NCBI RefSeq assembly: GCF_016902295.1
Contig: NZ_JACJLQ010000019.1
Span: 1 to 62,773 of the forward strand
Source of the DNA: Bacteroides caecigallinarum
GTDB taxonomy: Bacteria > Bacteroidota > Bacteroidia > Bacteroidales > Bacteroidaceae
DNA: 62,773 nt
Reading direction: 5' to 3'
Shown here: piece after piece, positions 46,684-54,789 of the stretch
Numbering within the stretch: position 1 is the stretch's first letter
Layout of the letters: each line of letters starts with the position of its first letter
The notes under the pieces: generated by a model
What the model was told of the DNA's origin: nothing
Databases searched by the model: none
Seen by the model: only the letters and a program-made list of their open reading frames with translations
Program-made: the position numbers and the translations under genes

Positions 46684-46734
46684 AAATGAAATTCGGTTTG
46701 TAATGTACAATTATTAACGCAATGAATTTTATAT

Positions 46735-46742
46735 TATCTTTG
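46735..46742 (+). promoter_or_regulatory. -7 element (TATCTTTG) of recQ
   Basis: TAnnTTTG match. It lies downstream of the earliest in-frame ATG (46722), so that codon cannot be in the transcript and the start must be 46770. Confidence 0.6.
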
Positions 46743-46769
46743 CATCCGCTTAAAACCCCAGAAACAGAA

Positions 46770-48590
46770 ATGCGAAACATTCTCAAAACATATTTCGGAT
46801 ATACCAAATTCCGTCCGCAACAGGAAGAAATAATTACAAATATACTAAACAGAAAAGACACCCTCGTACTGATGCCTACCGGTGGAGGCAAATCGTTATG
46901 CTATCAGATTCCGGCATTGATGATGAAAGGTACAGCCATTGTAGTATCACCACTCATATCACTTATGAAAGACCAGGTGGAAGCCCTGCAAGCAAACGGT
47001 ATTACGGCACGTGCCTTGAACAGCATGAATACCGACACTGACAACACCAATGTACGTATGGAATGTCTGCAAGGAAAAGTCAAACTGCTGTATATCTCTC
47101 CAGAAAGACTTATATCCGAAATAAACTACTTGCTTAGAGACATTGAAATATCACTCTTTGCAATAGACGAGGCACATTGCATTTCACAATGGGGACATGA
47201 TTTCCGCCCTGAATACACACAGCTGGACATACTTAGAAAACAGTTCTCCCGGATTCCGATAGTGGCACTTACTGCCACTGCAGACAAAATTACACGTCAG
47301 GACATCGTAAAACAGCTGAAAATGAATGAACCGGAAGTGTTCATTTCCTCGTTCGACCGTCCTAACCTGAGTCTTGACGTGAAAAAAGGTTATCAGCAGA
47401 AAGAGAAAATCAGAATAATTAAAAGATTTATTGAAAAGCATGGCAATGAAAGCGGAATCATATACTGCATGAGCAGAAAGACCACCGAAAAGGTTGCCGA
47501 ACTGCTTTACGACGAAGGCTTCGACACAGCAGTGTATCATGCAGGGCTATCAAACTCAGAACGCGAAAAGGCTCAGGACGATTTCATAAACGACCGTGTA
47601 CAGATAGTATGTGCCACTATAGCATTCGGCATGGGAATAGACAAATCAAACGTGAGATGGGTAATTCACTACAACCTGCCCAAAAGTATAGAAAGCTTCT
47701 ATCAGGAAATAGGACGTGCGGGAAGAGACGGAATGAAGAGTGACACAATGCTGTTCTACTCGCTTGGCGACATGATTCAGCTCACCAAATTTGCCGAAGA
47801 AAGCAACCAGAAAGAAATCAACATAGAGAAACTGAACCGCATGCAACAGTATGCCGAAGCCGACATCTGCCGCCGAAGAATACTGCTGAGCTACTTCGGA
47901 GAAACCATGGAGCATGACTGCGGGAACTGCGACGTATGCCGTAATCCTCCTGAAAGATTTGATGGAACTATTATTATACAGAAAGCCCTGAGTGCAATAG
48001 CAAGAACCAACCAGCAGATAGCTACCGGAACACTCATAGAAATACTCCGTGGAAACTTTACACAAGAAATTACCGAAAAGGAATACGACAAAATAAAGAC
48101 CTTTGGCGTGGGCAGGGACATACCTTCACGCCACTGGCAGAACTATCTGCTGCAAATGCTTAACATGGGCTATATAGAAATAGCCTACAATGAAAACAAT
48201 CATCTTAAAATAACAGAACTGGGAGCAAAAGTCTTATACGGCAAGCTGAACGCCGAACTGGTTGTAATTAAAGAAGATGAATTCTCCAATAAGCAATATA
48301 AAAAGAAAACCATCAGCTCATCGCCTGTACAGATTAAGAAAAATGCTTATAGCAGTCAAGAGAAAGAAGACACCCTGTTCGAAACCTTGCGCCTGCTGAG
48401 ACTGAAGCTGGCAGAACAGGAAGCTATACCTCCTTATATTGTAATGTCCGACAGTACGCTGCAATCGCTTTGCGACAAGAAGCCTATGACAATGGAAGCT
48501 CTGGACGACATTTCCGGATTCAGCGAATACAAAAAGAAGAAATACGGACGCGATTTCGTAAATGCAATAAAGATTTTCGTAAATGAATAA
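46770..48590 (+). CDS. recQ: ATP-dependent DNA helicase RecQ
   Basis: A 606-residue superfamily 2 helicase. Motifs: Q-motif FRPQQEEII, Walker A MPTGGGKSLCYQIPA, DEAH (AIDEAHCISQWGHDFR), TATA, and motif VI QEIGRAGRDG. Next come the RQC zinc region (CRRRILLSYFGE...CGNCDVC) and winged helix, then a C-terminal HRDC domain (about 525-600). It unwinds forked and Holliday-like DNA in RecF-type repair. The start at 46770 is chosen because the promoter -7 box lies within the 16-codon upstream extension. Confidence 0.95.
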   Translation: MRNILKTYFGYTKFRPQQEEIITNILNRKDTLVLMPTGGGKSLCYQIPALMMKGTAIVVSPLISLMKDQVEALQANGITARALNSMNTDTDNTNVRMECLQGKVKLLYISPERLISEINYLLRDIEISLFAIDEAHCISQWGHDFRPEYTQLDILRKQFSRIPIVALTATADKITRQDIVKQLKMNEPEVFISSFDRPNLSLDVKKGYQQKEKIRIIKRFIEKHGNESGIIYCMSRKTTEKVAELLYDEGFDTAVYHAGLSNSEREKAQDDFINDRVQIVCATIAFGMGIDKSNVRWVIHYNLPKSIESFYQEIGRAGRDGMKSDTMLFYSLGDMIQLTKFAEESNQKEINIEKLNRMQQYAEADICRRRILLSYFGETMEHDCGNCDVCRNPPERFDGTIIIQKALSAIARTNQQIATGTLIEILRGNFTQEITEKEYDKIKTFGVGRDIPSRHWQNYLLQMLNMGYIEIAYNENNHLKITELGAKVLYGKLNAELVVIKEDEFSNKQYKKKTISSSPVQIKKNAYSSQEKEDTLFETLRLLRLKLAEQEAIPPYIVMSDSTLQSLCDKKPMTMEALDDISGFSEYKKKKYGRDFVNAIKIFVNE

Positions 48591-48625
48591 GAGGGAAACA
48601 CAGTTTTTATATCAAAAGAACTGAC

Positions 48626-48727
48626 ATAGTTAGCGTTACACGTACGTGTAACGCGTGTATCACGACCGTGTCACACGCGAAACACAAGCGCGTCACGCCC
48701 GTAACACGTACGTGTAACGCCAACTAT
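48626..48727. repeat. Eight 11-bp tandem units with 24-bp inverted ends (between recQ and TPR gene)
   Basis: Eight head-to-tail 11-mers fill 48635-48722, consensus GTNWCACGNNC: G1, W4, A6 and C7 are in 8/8 units, and T2, C5, G8 and C11 in 6/8. The ends form an inverted repeat (48626-48649 with 48704-48727) with one mismatch. Each arm holds the palindrome ACACGTACGTGT. It is much more GC-rich than its surroundings. It lies between convergent genes, so a large bidirectional terminator is one possible role. Confidence 0.85.
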
Positions 48728-48739
48728 GATTAGGAATTT

Positions 48740-49564
48740 CTATTTACATTTCTTCATCTGTTCCATAAGCACCGGGCGAGGTATTCCTAGAGTGATGGCT
48801 TTCTCGTATGCCTTGAGAGCCTTATTCTTATCTTTTAGCGACAGATATACATCGCCCAACTGCACAGTGGTCTCCGCATCTTTCGGATTAAGGCGTAATA
48901 CTTCTTCCAGATCAATAACGGCCGCCTCAGGATACCCTCTTTCCAAATCAAGATTAGCCCTCATTAACAAGAGTGAAGCATCATCAGTGAACTCACCTAT
49001 AAGCAGATTCAATTTGTCACGAGCCGCAGTAAGGTTTCCTTCGCGCTGGTCCAGCATAGCCAGACCTATACGTGCAGCCTTATGCGACGGCTCTTTTCCA
49101 ACTATCACATTATAATCTATACGCGCCTCCTTGTATTCACGACGCTGCATATATATGTATGCACGGTAAAGGCGAGCCTCAATATTTTCCGGTATAAGGT
49201 CTATCACATTACAGAAATCGACGTATGCCTTCGAATCCAATCCTTTGTCCAGATACAGAGTTCCACGGTTTAGAAGCATGGCTGTGGAATACGGAGTGAT
49301 ATTAAGTGCCATTGTATATGCCTCTATTGCCTCATCAGTACGCCCCATGCGTTTCAGCACTGTACCAAGATTGGAAAAAAGAAGGGCATTACGCGCATTG
49401 TTAGGGTCCATCTTCAAAGCCTCGCGGAAAAGTTGTTCCGCCTGCACAAGACTGTCGCTCAATGCATATTTCATAGCACGTTCCACAACCTCATTGTAAG
49501 CTTGGGAATACGATTTGGAAAAAGTACAAAGCGATATAAAAATGAGTATAAATATTTTCTTCAT
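48740..49564 (-). CDS. Exported TPR-repeat protein
   Basis: A 274-residue protein with signal peptide MKKIFILIFISLCTFSKSYS and about six tetratricopeptide repeats (for example RMGRTDEAIEAYTMALNI and DKNKALKAYEKAITLGI). It probably works as a protein-interaction scaffold in the periplasm. The frame is open to 49594, but a -7 promoter box at 49592-49599 overlaps that start. The ATG at 49564 also opens directly into the signal peptide, so it was chosen. Confidence 0.85.
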   Translation of the reverse strand: MKKIFILIFISLCTFSKSYSQAYNEVVERAMKYALSDSLVQAEQLFREALKMDPNNARNALLFSNLGTVLKRMGRTDEAIEAYTMALNITPYSTAMLLNRGTLYLDKGLDSKAYVDFCNVIDLIPENIEARLYRAYIYMQRREYKEARIDYNVIVGKEPSHKAARIGLAMLDQREGNLTAARDKLNLLIGEFTDDASLLLMRANLDLERGYPEAAVIDLEEVLRLNPKDAETTVQLGDVYLSLKDKNKALKAYEKAITLGIPRPVLMEQMKKCK

Positions 49565-49591
49565 AATGACGAGTTCACAGTAGTTATGGCG

Positions 49592-49599
49592 CAAAGGTA
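49592..49599 (-). promoter_or_regulatory. -7 element (TACCTTTG) of TPR gene
   Basis: TAnnTTTG on the minus strand, 27 nt before the ATG at 49564. It is divergent from the msrA promoter. Confidence 0.6.
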
Positions 49600-49641
49600 A
49601 CAGATAAACAGATAAATAGTGCAGCAGTTAAAATCTTTTTG

Positions 49642-49649
49642 TATGTTTG
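49642..49649 (+). promoter_or_regulatory. -7 element (TATGTTTG) of msrA
   Basis: TAnnTTTG match 29 nt before the ATG at 49679. It falls inside the 20-codon upstream open extension, so that extension is untranslated. Confidence 0.6.
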
Positions 49650-49678
49650 CACATTCATTTATAAAACAGACTGAAATC

Positions 49679-50164
49679 ATGAAAACAGAGAAAGCTATTT
49701 TTGCCTGCGGATGTTTCTGGGGAGTACAACACCAGATGGAAAGGGCAAACGGTGTGATAAACACCACAGTGGGATACATAGGCGGACACAAGGAAAACCC
49801 TACATATCAGGAAGTAAAGGCTCACACTACGGGACACGCCGAAGCTGTGCTTGTGGAATATGACGCCGAAAAGATTTCATACACAGACCTGTGCAAGCTG
49901 TTTTTCGAAATACACGACCCCGCACAGACCGACGGACAGGGTCCTGACATAGGTCCTCAATACAGAAGCGAGATTTTCTATCTTGACAATTCACAGCTGG
50001 AGCAGGCGCAGAATGTAATTTCCATCTTACGCGACAAAGGATATGAAGTAAACACAGCTCTTACTCCGGCTTCACATTTTTGGGAAGCTGAGGGCTATCA
50101 TCAGCATTACTATGACAAAACAGGCGGCGAGCCTTATTGCCATATCAGAGTAAAAAAATTTTGA
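49679..50164 (+). CDS. msrA: Peptide-methionine (S)-S-oxide reductase
   Basis: A 161-residue MsrA that repairs the S-epimer of methionine sulfoxide. It opens with the catalytic block AIFACGCFWGVQHQMER (nucleophile Cys in GCFW) and has GYIGGHKENPTYQEV, GHAEAVLVEYD and FFEIHDPAQTDGQGPD. The resolving cysteine is not obvious near the C-terminus (the last Cys is in GGEPYCHIRV), so the recycling may use that one. No MsrB domain is fused. The ATG at 49679 matches homologues. Confidence 0.95.
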   Translation: MKTEKAIFACGCFWGVQHQMERANGVINTTVGYIGGHKENPTYQEVKAHTTGHAEAVLVEYDAEKISYTDLCKLFFEIHDPAQTDGQGPDIGPQYRSEIFYLDNSQLEQAQNVISILRDKGYEVNTALTPASHFWEAEGYHQHYYDKTGGEPYCHIRVKKF

Positions 50165-50188
50165 CATAATTTCCACTTCAGGAAAACC

Positions 50189-50258
50189 GTCATAAAACGA
50201 CAGTTCATTTTGACTAAAACGACAGTTCATTTTATTTCGAATGACCTGTCGTTTTTTT
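50189..50258 (+). terminator. Terminator with duplicated 5' arm, built from six 11-bp units (after msrA)
   Basis: Six 11-mers start at 50189, 50200, 50211, 50222, 50233 and 50244, alternating two types, so the period is effectively 22. AAAACGACAGTTCATTTT occurs identically at 50194 and 50216. AAAACGACAG of the second copy (50216-50225) pairs with CTGTCGTTTT (50246-50255), followed by a T-run. The first copy could pair with the same 3' arm. Confidence 0.8.
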
Positions 50259-50327
50259 ATTGACACCGGCACTCCGAACTGCCAATATGAATTATTTCCG
50301 TCATTAACCATGTTTAACCTTCTAATA

Positions 50328-50358
50328 TTTGCACAATTACGATTATTTCGTAGATTTG
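50328..50358 (+). promoter_or_regulatory. Promoter and candidate operator of blaI-type operon
   Basis: TTTG (50328-50331), a 19-nt spacer and TAGATTTG (50351-50358): a full -33/-7 match. Between and overlapping them is a dyad, TACGA (50338-50342), 5 nt, TCGTA (50348-50352). This is a good candidate for autoregulatory binding by the BlaI-type repressor encoded just downstream. Confidence 0.65.
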
Positions 50359-50390
50359 CGAAAAGTTAGTAATTAAAAGATTGATACGAT

Positions 50391-50756
50391 ATGGAAAAAC
50401 TTACTTTTCAGGAAGAAGAAGCTATGCGTTTTATATGGAAACTTGGTCCTTGCTATGTGAAAGACGTAGTGGGATGTTATGACGAACCGCTTCCACCCTA
50501 TACCACGGTTGCATCAATAATAACCAACCTTAAAAGAAAAGGTTACCTGAAAGCCGAAAAGTTCGGAAACACTTACAGATATACACCGCTGGTGAAACAG
50601 GAAGAATACACCAAAAGCTCGGTAAGCAGTCTGGTGAAAAACTACTTTGCCAACTCATATAAGGAAATGGTTTCTTTCTTCGCCAAGGAACAGAAGATTT
50701 CGAAAGACGAACTTAACGAAATCATAAATCTGATAGAAAAAGACGGAGACAAATAA
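50391..50756 (+). CDS. BlaI/MecI-family transcriptional repressor
   Basis: A 121-residue winged-helix repressor: MEKLTFQEEEAMRFIWKLG, recognition helix region PYTTVASIITNLKRKGYLK, wing EKFGNTYRYTPLV, and a C-terminal dimerisation helix pair. The M56 peptidase gene 49 nt downstream is its expected signalling partner; in BlaR/MecR systems the peptidase triggers repressor cleavage. The signal here need not be a beta-lactam. An operator-like dyad lies in its promoter. Confidence 0.92.
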   Translation: MEKLTFQEEEAMRFIWKLGPCYVKDVVGCYDEPLPPYTTVASIITNLKRKGYLKAEKFGNTYRYTPLVKQEEYTKSSVSSLVKNYFANSYKEMVSFFAKEQKISKDELNEIINLIEKDGDK

Positions 50757-50805
50757 ATCTCTGTCAGATAACTGTAAAATCTTCAATACTTAAAATACCT
50801 TATTT

Positions 50806-52083
50806 ATGATATACCTACTTCAAGTCAATTTGGGCATAATCCTGTTTTACGCTCTGTACAAACTGATATGCACACGCGATACTTTCTTCAATTCAAGAAG
50901 GTTGATACTTATGCTGGCACTTATCCTTCCGTTCATCATACCGCTGATTGATATCCGTGAATGGATGGAGACGCGCGACAGCCTGGTAATGCTGACAAAT
51001 TTTGATTATTCCACCACTATTCCTGAAATAGTAGTCGGAACGGCCGGAACTGAACCGGGAAATCAGGTATTTGTAATTTCCGAATGGATAAAATATATAT
51101 ACATTGCCGGAATATTGGCATTATCCGTAAGACTGATTATTCAGGCCATAAGCCTATACCTGATTATACTCCGCACACCTGAAAAGACAGTGAACGGAAT
51201 ACGTATTAAATGCATGAAAGACAAGTCCGGTCCGTTTTCATTCTTCAATTGGATTTTCCTGAATCCTGACAATGTGAAAGAAGAGGAAATGAGCGAAATT
51301 CTCACTCATGAAATGGCTCATGTCCGCCAGAAACATTCCATAGATATAATTATAGCAGAACTTGTAAATATATGCTGTTGGATAAATCCATTCGCATGGC
51401 TGATGAAACGCGAAGTGAGACTGAATCTTGAATTTCTGGCAGACAGAAAGGTTATGGATGCCGGATTCGCCACAAAAAGCTATCAATATCACCTGCTTGG
51501 ACTGACATACAATCACAAGTACGGTTTATCTAATAATTTTAATTTTTCTCACCTTAAACAACGTATCATTATGATGAACAAGAAAAAGACAAACGGTGCG
51601 GGACATATCAAATATGCCCTGTTCGCCATTCCGGCCTTTGCTCTACTCCTTGCCGGAAACATTTCATGCTCTTCGGAAGCAACAAAGACTGATGATGTAA
51701 AAGGAAACGCTACTACTGTAAAACCTGATGCGGTAGAAGTTCCTATTGACAAACCAGCAACAACGGACGAAACATTCGCAGTAGTGGAACAAATGCCGGA
51801 ATTTCCGGGAGGCATGAAGGAGCTTATGACATACCTTAAGGATAATATTAAATATCCTAAAGCAGCTCAGGACAAAAAAGTGCAAGGAAGAGTAATCGTT
51901 CAGTTCGTAGTTGAAAAGGACGGCACTCCTACTGAATTTAACGTTTTACGTTCTGTAGATCCGGACCTTGATGCAGAAGCGTTGAGAGTATTGGGCGAAA
52001 TGCCTAAATGGAAACCTGGAATGCAGAAAGGTCAGGTTGTAAGAGTTAAATACACCGTCCCTGTAACATTCAGACTACAGTAA
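50806..52083 (+). CDS. M56 (BlaR1-like) membrane peptidase with C-terminal TonB domain
   Basis: A 425-residue protein. N-terminal helices (about residues 5-22, 32-50 and 96-122) surround the M56 metalloprotease core with HEMAH (H168, E169, H172). A further helix lies near residues 267-284. Instead of the penicillin-binding sensor of BlaR1, residues about 325-425 form a TonB C-terminal domain (FPGGMKELMTYLKDNIKYP, GRVIVQFVVEKDGTPTEF, KYTVPVTFRLQ). It could couple repressor inactivation to an outer-membrane or periplasmic event. It is in one operon with the BlaI-type gene. Confidence 0.88.
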   Translation: MIYLLQVNLGIILFYALYKLICTRDTFFNSRRLILMLALILPFIIPLIDIREWMETRDSLVMLTNFDYSTTIPEIVVGTAGTEPGNQVFVISEWIKYIYIAGILALSVRLIIQAISLYLIILRTPEKTVNGIRIKCMKDKSGPFSFFNWIFLNPDNVKEEEMSEILTHEMAHVRQKHSIDIIIAELVNICCWINPFAWLMKREVRLNLEFLADRKVMDAGFATKSYQYHLLGLTYNHKYGLSNNFNFSHLKQRIIMMNKKKTNGAGHIKYALFAIPAFALLLAGNISCSSEATKTDDVKGNATTVKPDAVEVPIDKPATTDETFAVVEQMPEFPGGMKELMTYLKDNIKYPKAAQDKKVQGRVIVQFVVEKDGTPTEFNVLRSVDPDLDAEALRVLGEMPKWKPGMQKGQVVRVKYTVPVTFRLQ

Positions 52084-52095
52084 ATCAATTTTCTG

Positions 52096-52141
52096 AATCC
52101 ACTTTAAGATGTGATTAACGGCAGGAATCTTAAAGTGGATT
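52096..52141 (+). terminator. Perfect 15-bp hairpin between M56 and thioredoxin-like genes
   Basis: AATCCACTTTAAGAT (52096-52110) and its exact reverse complement (52127-52141) enclose a 16-nt loop. What follows is CTTAATATA rather than a T-run, so it may be a weak terminator, processing site or expression-tuning hairpin within the operon. Confidence 0.5.
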
Positions 52142-52165
52142 CTTAATATAAGACTATCACTATTT

Positions 52166-53380
52166 ATGAAAACACATATCTACATTTATATTTCCATATT
52201 ATTCATGGTAATGTTTTCCGCCTGCGGAAAGAAAACTGACAGGGAATATCTTTCTGAAGTGCTTGAGAATATGAACAAGGTAAATTCCGTAAAATACCAT
52301 TGTGTACTTAAATCTTGGGAGCCGGGAGACAATGAACCTGTTTACAACGAACATAGGGAAATATACGAGCATGTAAATCCTGAAGATACCGCCATAGGTT
52401 ATTCATATATCATTGCATCCGATAAGGAATTCAAGCATCCTCTATCAGTATATGACGGAACTGTTCAATCGTATATTGAAGAAAAGGAGAAAGAAATAGT
52501 GATAGATGACTTCACACGAAAAAGGCCTGTAGCGTTCAGATTAATCAAACAAGAAGCTTTTTATCACATGAAAGCAATAATAGATTATGCGCTGAACACA
52601 AACGACAGCATTGTCCTAACACTGAAGGACGAAGGAAAGGATTTTCTTATGGAACTGACGATAAATATGCCCAATCAGGTAGAATTTTTCGGTAAGGCAC
52701 AATATTTGCCGGAAAACCCATACACATACGACCCTACATCTATTTACAAAGTATGGATTTCTAAAGAAAATGATATACCATACCGCTATCGCAGGGAAAT
52801 GCAACATAATATAAATGAAGAAATCTGTTCCGACTTTGTATTCAACCCCTCGGGAATGGGAAAAATAATAGCAGAAGATTACTATCCGGAAGGCTATGAA
52901 CGGTATATAAGAGGACAGAAAAAAGAGAAGCCTGCCGTTGACATGACAGGCAAGACTGCTCCGGAATGGACTCTGACTGATATTAACGACCGGAAAATCT
53001 CACTTAAAGACATTAAATCTAAGATTGTCCTGCTACAGCTCACAGGAATAGGATGCGGTCCGTGTAAAGTTTCTATCCCTTTCCTGAACAGGCTTAGAGA
53101 GAAATACGACAATAATGAGCTTGAAATCATAGCTGTTGAGACATGGATAAAGAGAAAATCATCGAGCGAGAACTATATCAGGAAGAATGATATAAAATAC
53201 AAATTCCTCACTGCCGACAAGGAAAGTATAGAAAAACTTATTAATGACTATCAGGCCGGAAGCAGTGTTCCTCAATTTTATCTGATAGGTAAAGACAGAA
53301 AGATATTGAAGAAATTCCAAGGATACGCCGAAAAGATAAGTGACAAAGAGATAGAGGACGAGATTAAGAAAAATCTATAA
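52166..53380 (+). CDS. Thioredoxin-fold (TlpA-like) lipoprotein
   Basis: A 404-residue lipoprotein: signal peptide with lipobox FSAC (Cys20). An N-terminal region of about 230 residues resembles outer-membrane-lipoprotein carrier-type or DUF beta folds (not assigned). A C-terminal thioredoxin/TlpA domain (about 255-404) carries the redox pair CGPC (C297, C300) in TGIGCGPCKVSIPFL and the cis-Pro region GSSVPQFYLIG. Probably a periplasm-facing thiol-disulfide reductase. It follows the BlaI/M56 pair and precedes a TPR gene by 15 nt, suggesting one envelope-redox operon. Confidence 0.85.
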   Translation: MKTHIYIYISILFMVMFSACGKKTDREYLSEVLENMNKVNSVKYHCVLKSWEPGDNEPVYNEHREIYEHVNPEDTAIGYSYIIASDKEFKHPLSVYDGTVQSYIEEKEKEIVIDDFTRKRPVAFRLIKQEAFYHMKAIIDYALNTNDSIVLTLKDEGKDFLMELTINMPNQVEFFGKAQYLPENPYTYDPTSIYKVWISKENDIPYRYRREMQHNINEEICSDFVFNPSGMGKIIAEDYYPEGYERYIRGQKKEKPAVDMTGKTAPEWTLTDINDRKISLKDIKSKIVLLQLTGIGCGPCKVSIPFLNRLREKYDNNELEIIAVETWIKRKSSSENYIRKNDIKYKFLTADKESIEKLINDYQAGSSVPQFYLIGKDRKILKKFQGYAEKISDKEIEDEIKKNL

Positions 53381-53395
53381 ATCACATACACAAAT

Positions 53396-54700
53396 ATGAA
53401 ATCAGGAAGACTTCTTTTTTGTTTGTCATGCACCTTTACGCTCGGAGTGCTGGCTCAAAACAAGGACAGCATAAGAATTGCAATTGATAATTACGAATAC
53501 GAAAAGGTTCTTGAAATTACTTCGTGTACCGACTCGCTTGACGAGGAATGTACGGAATTCAGGCTACAGGCCTGTAAGGAACTCAACAAATGGCAAACCG
53601 CACTTCCGCTACTCCAGAAGAGACTTGAGCGGGACAGTACTTCACTAAAATCATGGGCAGAAATAGCGGAGTGCTACAGAAGGATTGGAGATGTAAGGAA
53701 AAGTTCTGAAGCATACGCTCATGCCGTGAGACTCAGCCCCGACAAATCTTTCTTCAGACAAAAACACATCAATGCCCTGATTGCTCTTGACGACCTGGAA
53801 AATGCGAGGAAAGCATGTCATGACTGGATAGACCGTGATTCCACTTCTGCCACGGCTTACCGCCTGTTGGGAGAAACTTACGAAAACGAAGATCCTCTAT
53901 CTGCCTTTGCCGGATATAATGCCGCATTTCGCCGTGATTCGCTGGACCCTCAGATTATATCCAGAATAGCCAATATGGTAAATAACAATGGGCAGTATTC
54001 ATACGCGATGCTCATTACAGAGGAATACCGACGACATGACTCGCTCAACATAGACGTGAACCGCCAAAATGCAAAAGCTTTCTGCATGATGAAAATGTAT
54101 CCCAAAGCGATAGAAAGATATGAAAGCCTGAAAAGAATGGGCGACAATTCTTATTTGACATTGTTCTATCTCGGTATGTCGTACTACGGCAACTATGATT
54201 TTTATTCCGCTTACGACAATCTGAAAAAGGCTATAAGCATAATGCAACCGTCAGGACCAAACACAGGAGCCTTATATTATTTCGCCAAATCTGCTGCCCG
54301 TACTTCATGGAAAGAAGAAGGTGTAGAAGCCATGAATACTGCCATATCGCTGACCATGCCAACAGACAGTGTTATGATCCGACTCTACAAAGGTCTGGCA
54401 GAATGCTGCGAGCTGAACCTTGACACCAAAAGTGAAATAGCCGCTTTATTAAAGCAATACGAATACTCCAAGGATAATGTGTTGTTCTATACCATCGGAT
54501 GCAGATATTATTACAGAGATGACTACGAGAATGCTTTAAAATATTTCAACAAATATATGGAGAATGTTCCCGAAGACAAGCGTTATAAATATGACGAGAA
54601 CGGAGAAATAGACAATGACAGAAGAACCTATTATCAAGACGCAGAAATAAAAATCAAGAATATCAAGGAACATAAATTCTTTAAAGGAAAACCACAGTAA
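53396..54700 (+). CDS. Exported TPR-repeat protein
   Basis: A 434-residue protein with a signal peptide (MKSGRLLFCLSCTFTLGVLA) and a series of tetratricopeptide-like helical hairpins spanning most of the chain (for example AEIAECYRRIGDVRKSSEAYAH). Function is unknown; it probably bridges partners in the periplasm. It is the last gene of the BlaI-M56-TlpA operon and ends in a strong bidirectional terminator. Confidence 0.8.
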   Translation: MKSGRLLFCLSCTFTLGVLAQNKDSIRIAIDNYEYEKVLEITSCTDSLDEECTEFRLQACKELNKWQTALPLLQKRLERDSTSLKSWAEIAECYRRIGDVRKSSEAYAHAVRLSPDKSFFRQKHINALIALDDLENARKACHDWIDRDSTSATAYRLLGETYENEDPLSAFAGYNAAFRRDSLDPQIISRIANMVNNNGQYSYAMLITEEYRRHDSLNIDVNRQNAKAFCMMKMYPKAIERYESLKRMGDNSYLTLFYLGMSYYGNYDFYSAYDNLKKAISIMQPSGPNTGALYYFAKSAARTSWKEEGVEAMNTAISLTMPTDSVMIRLYKGLAECCELNLDTKSEIAALLKQYEYSKDNVLFYTIGCRYYYRDDYENALKYFNKYMENVPEDKRYKYDENGEIDNDRRTYYQDAEIKIKNIKEHKFFKGKPQ

Positions 54701-54731
54701 GATTATTACATTCGACCACAGAATATAAAAA

Positions 54732-54770
54732 AAGTCCGGACAGAAGATAAAAAACTGTCCGGACTTCTTA
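54732..54770. terminator. Bidirectional terminator between TPR gene and leuB
   Basis: A perfect 12-bp stem, AAGTCCGGACAG (54732-54743) with CTGTCCGGACTT (54755-54766), preceded by an A-run and followed by CTTATATTG. Confidence 0.9.
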
Positions 54771-54789
54771 TATTGTATATGAGTAATGA

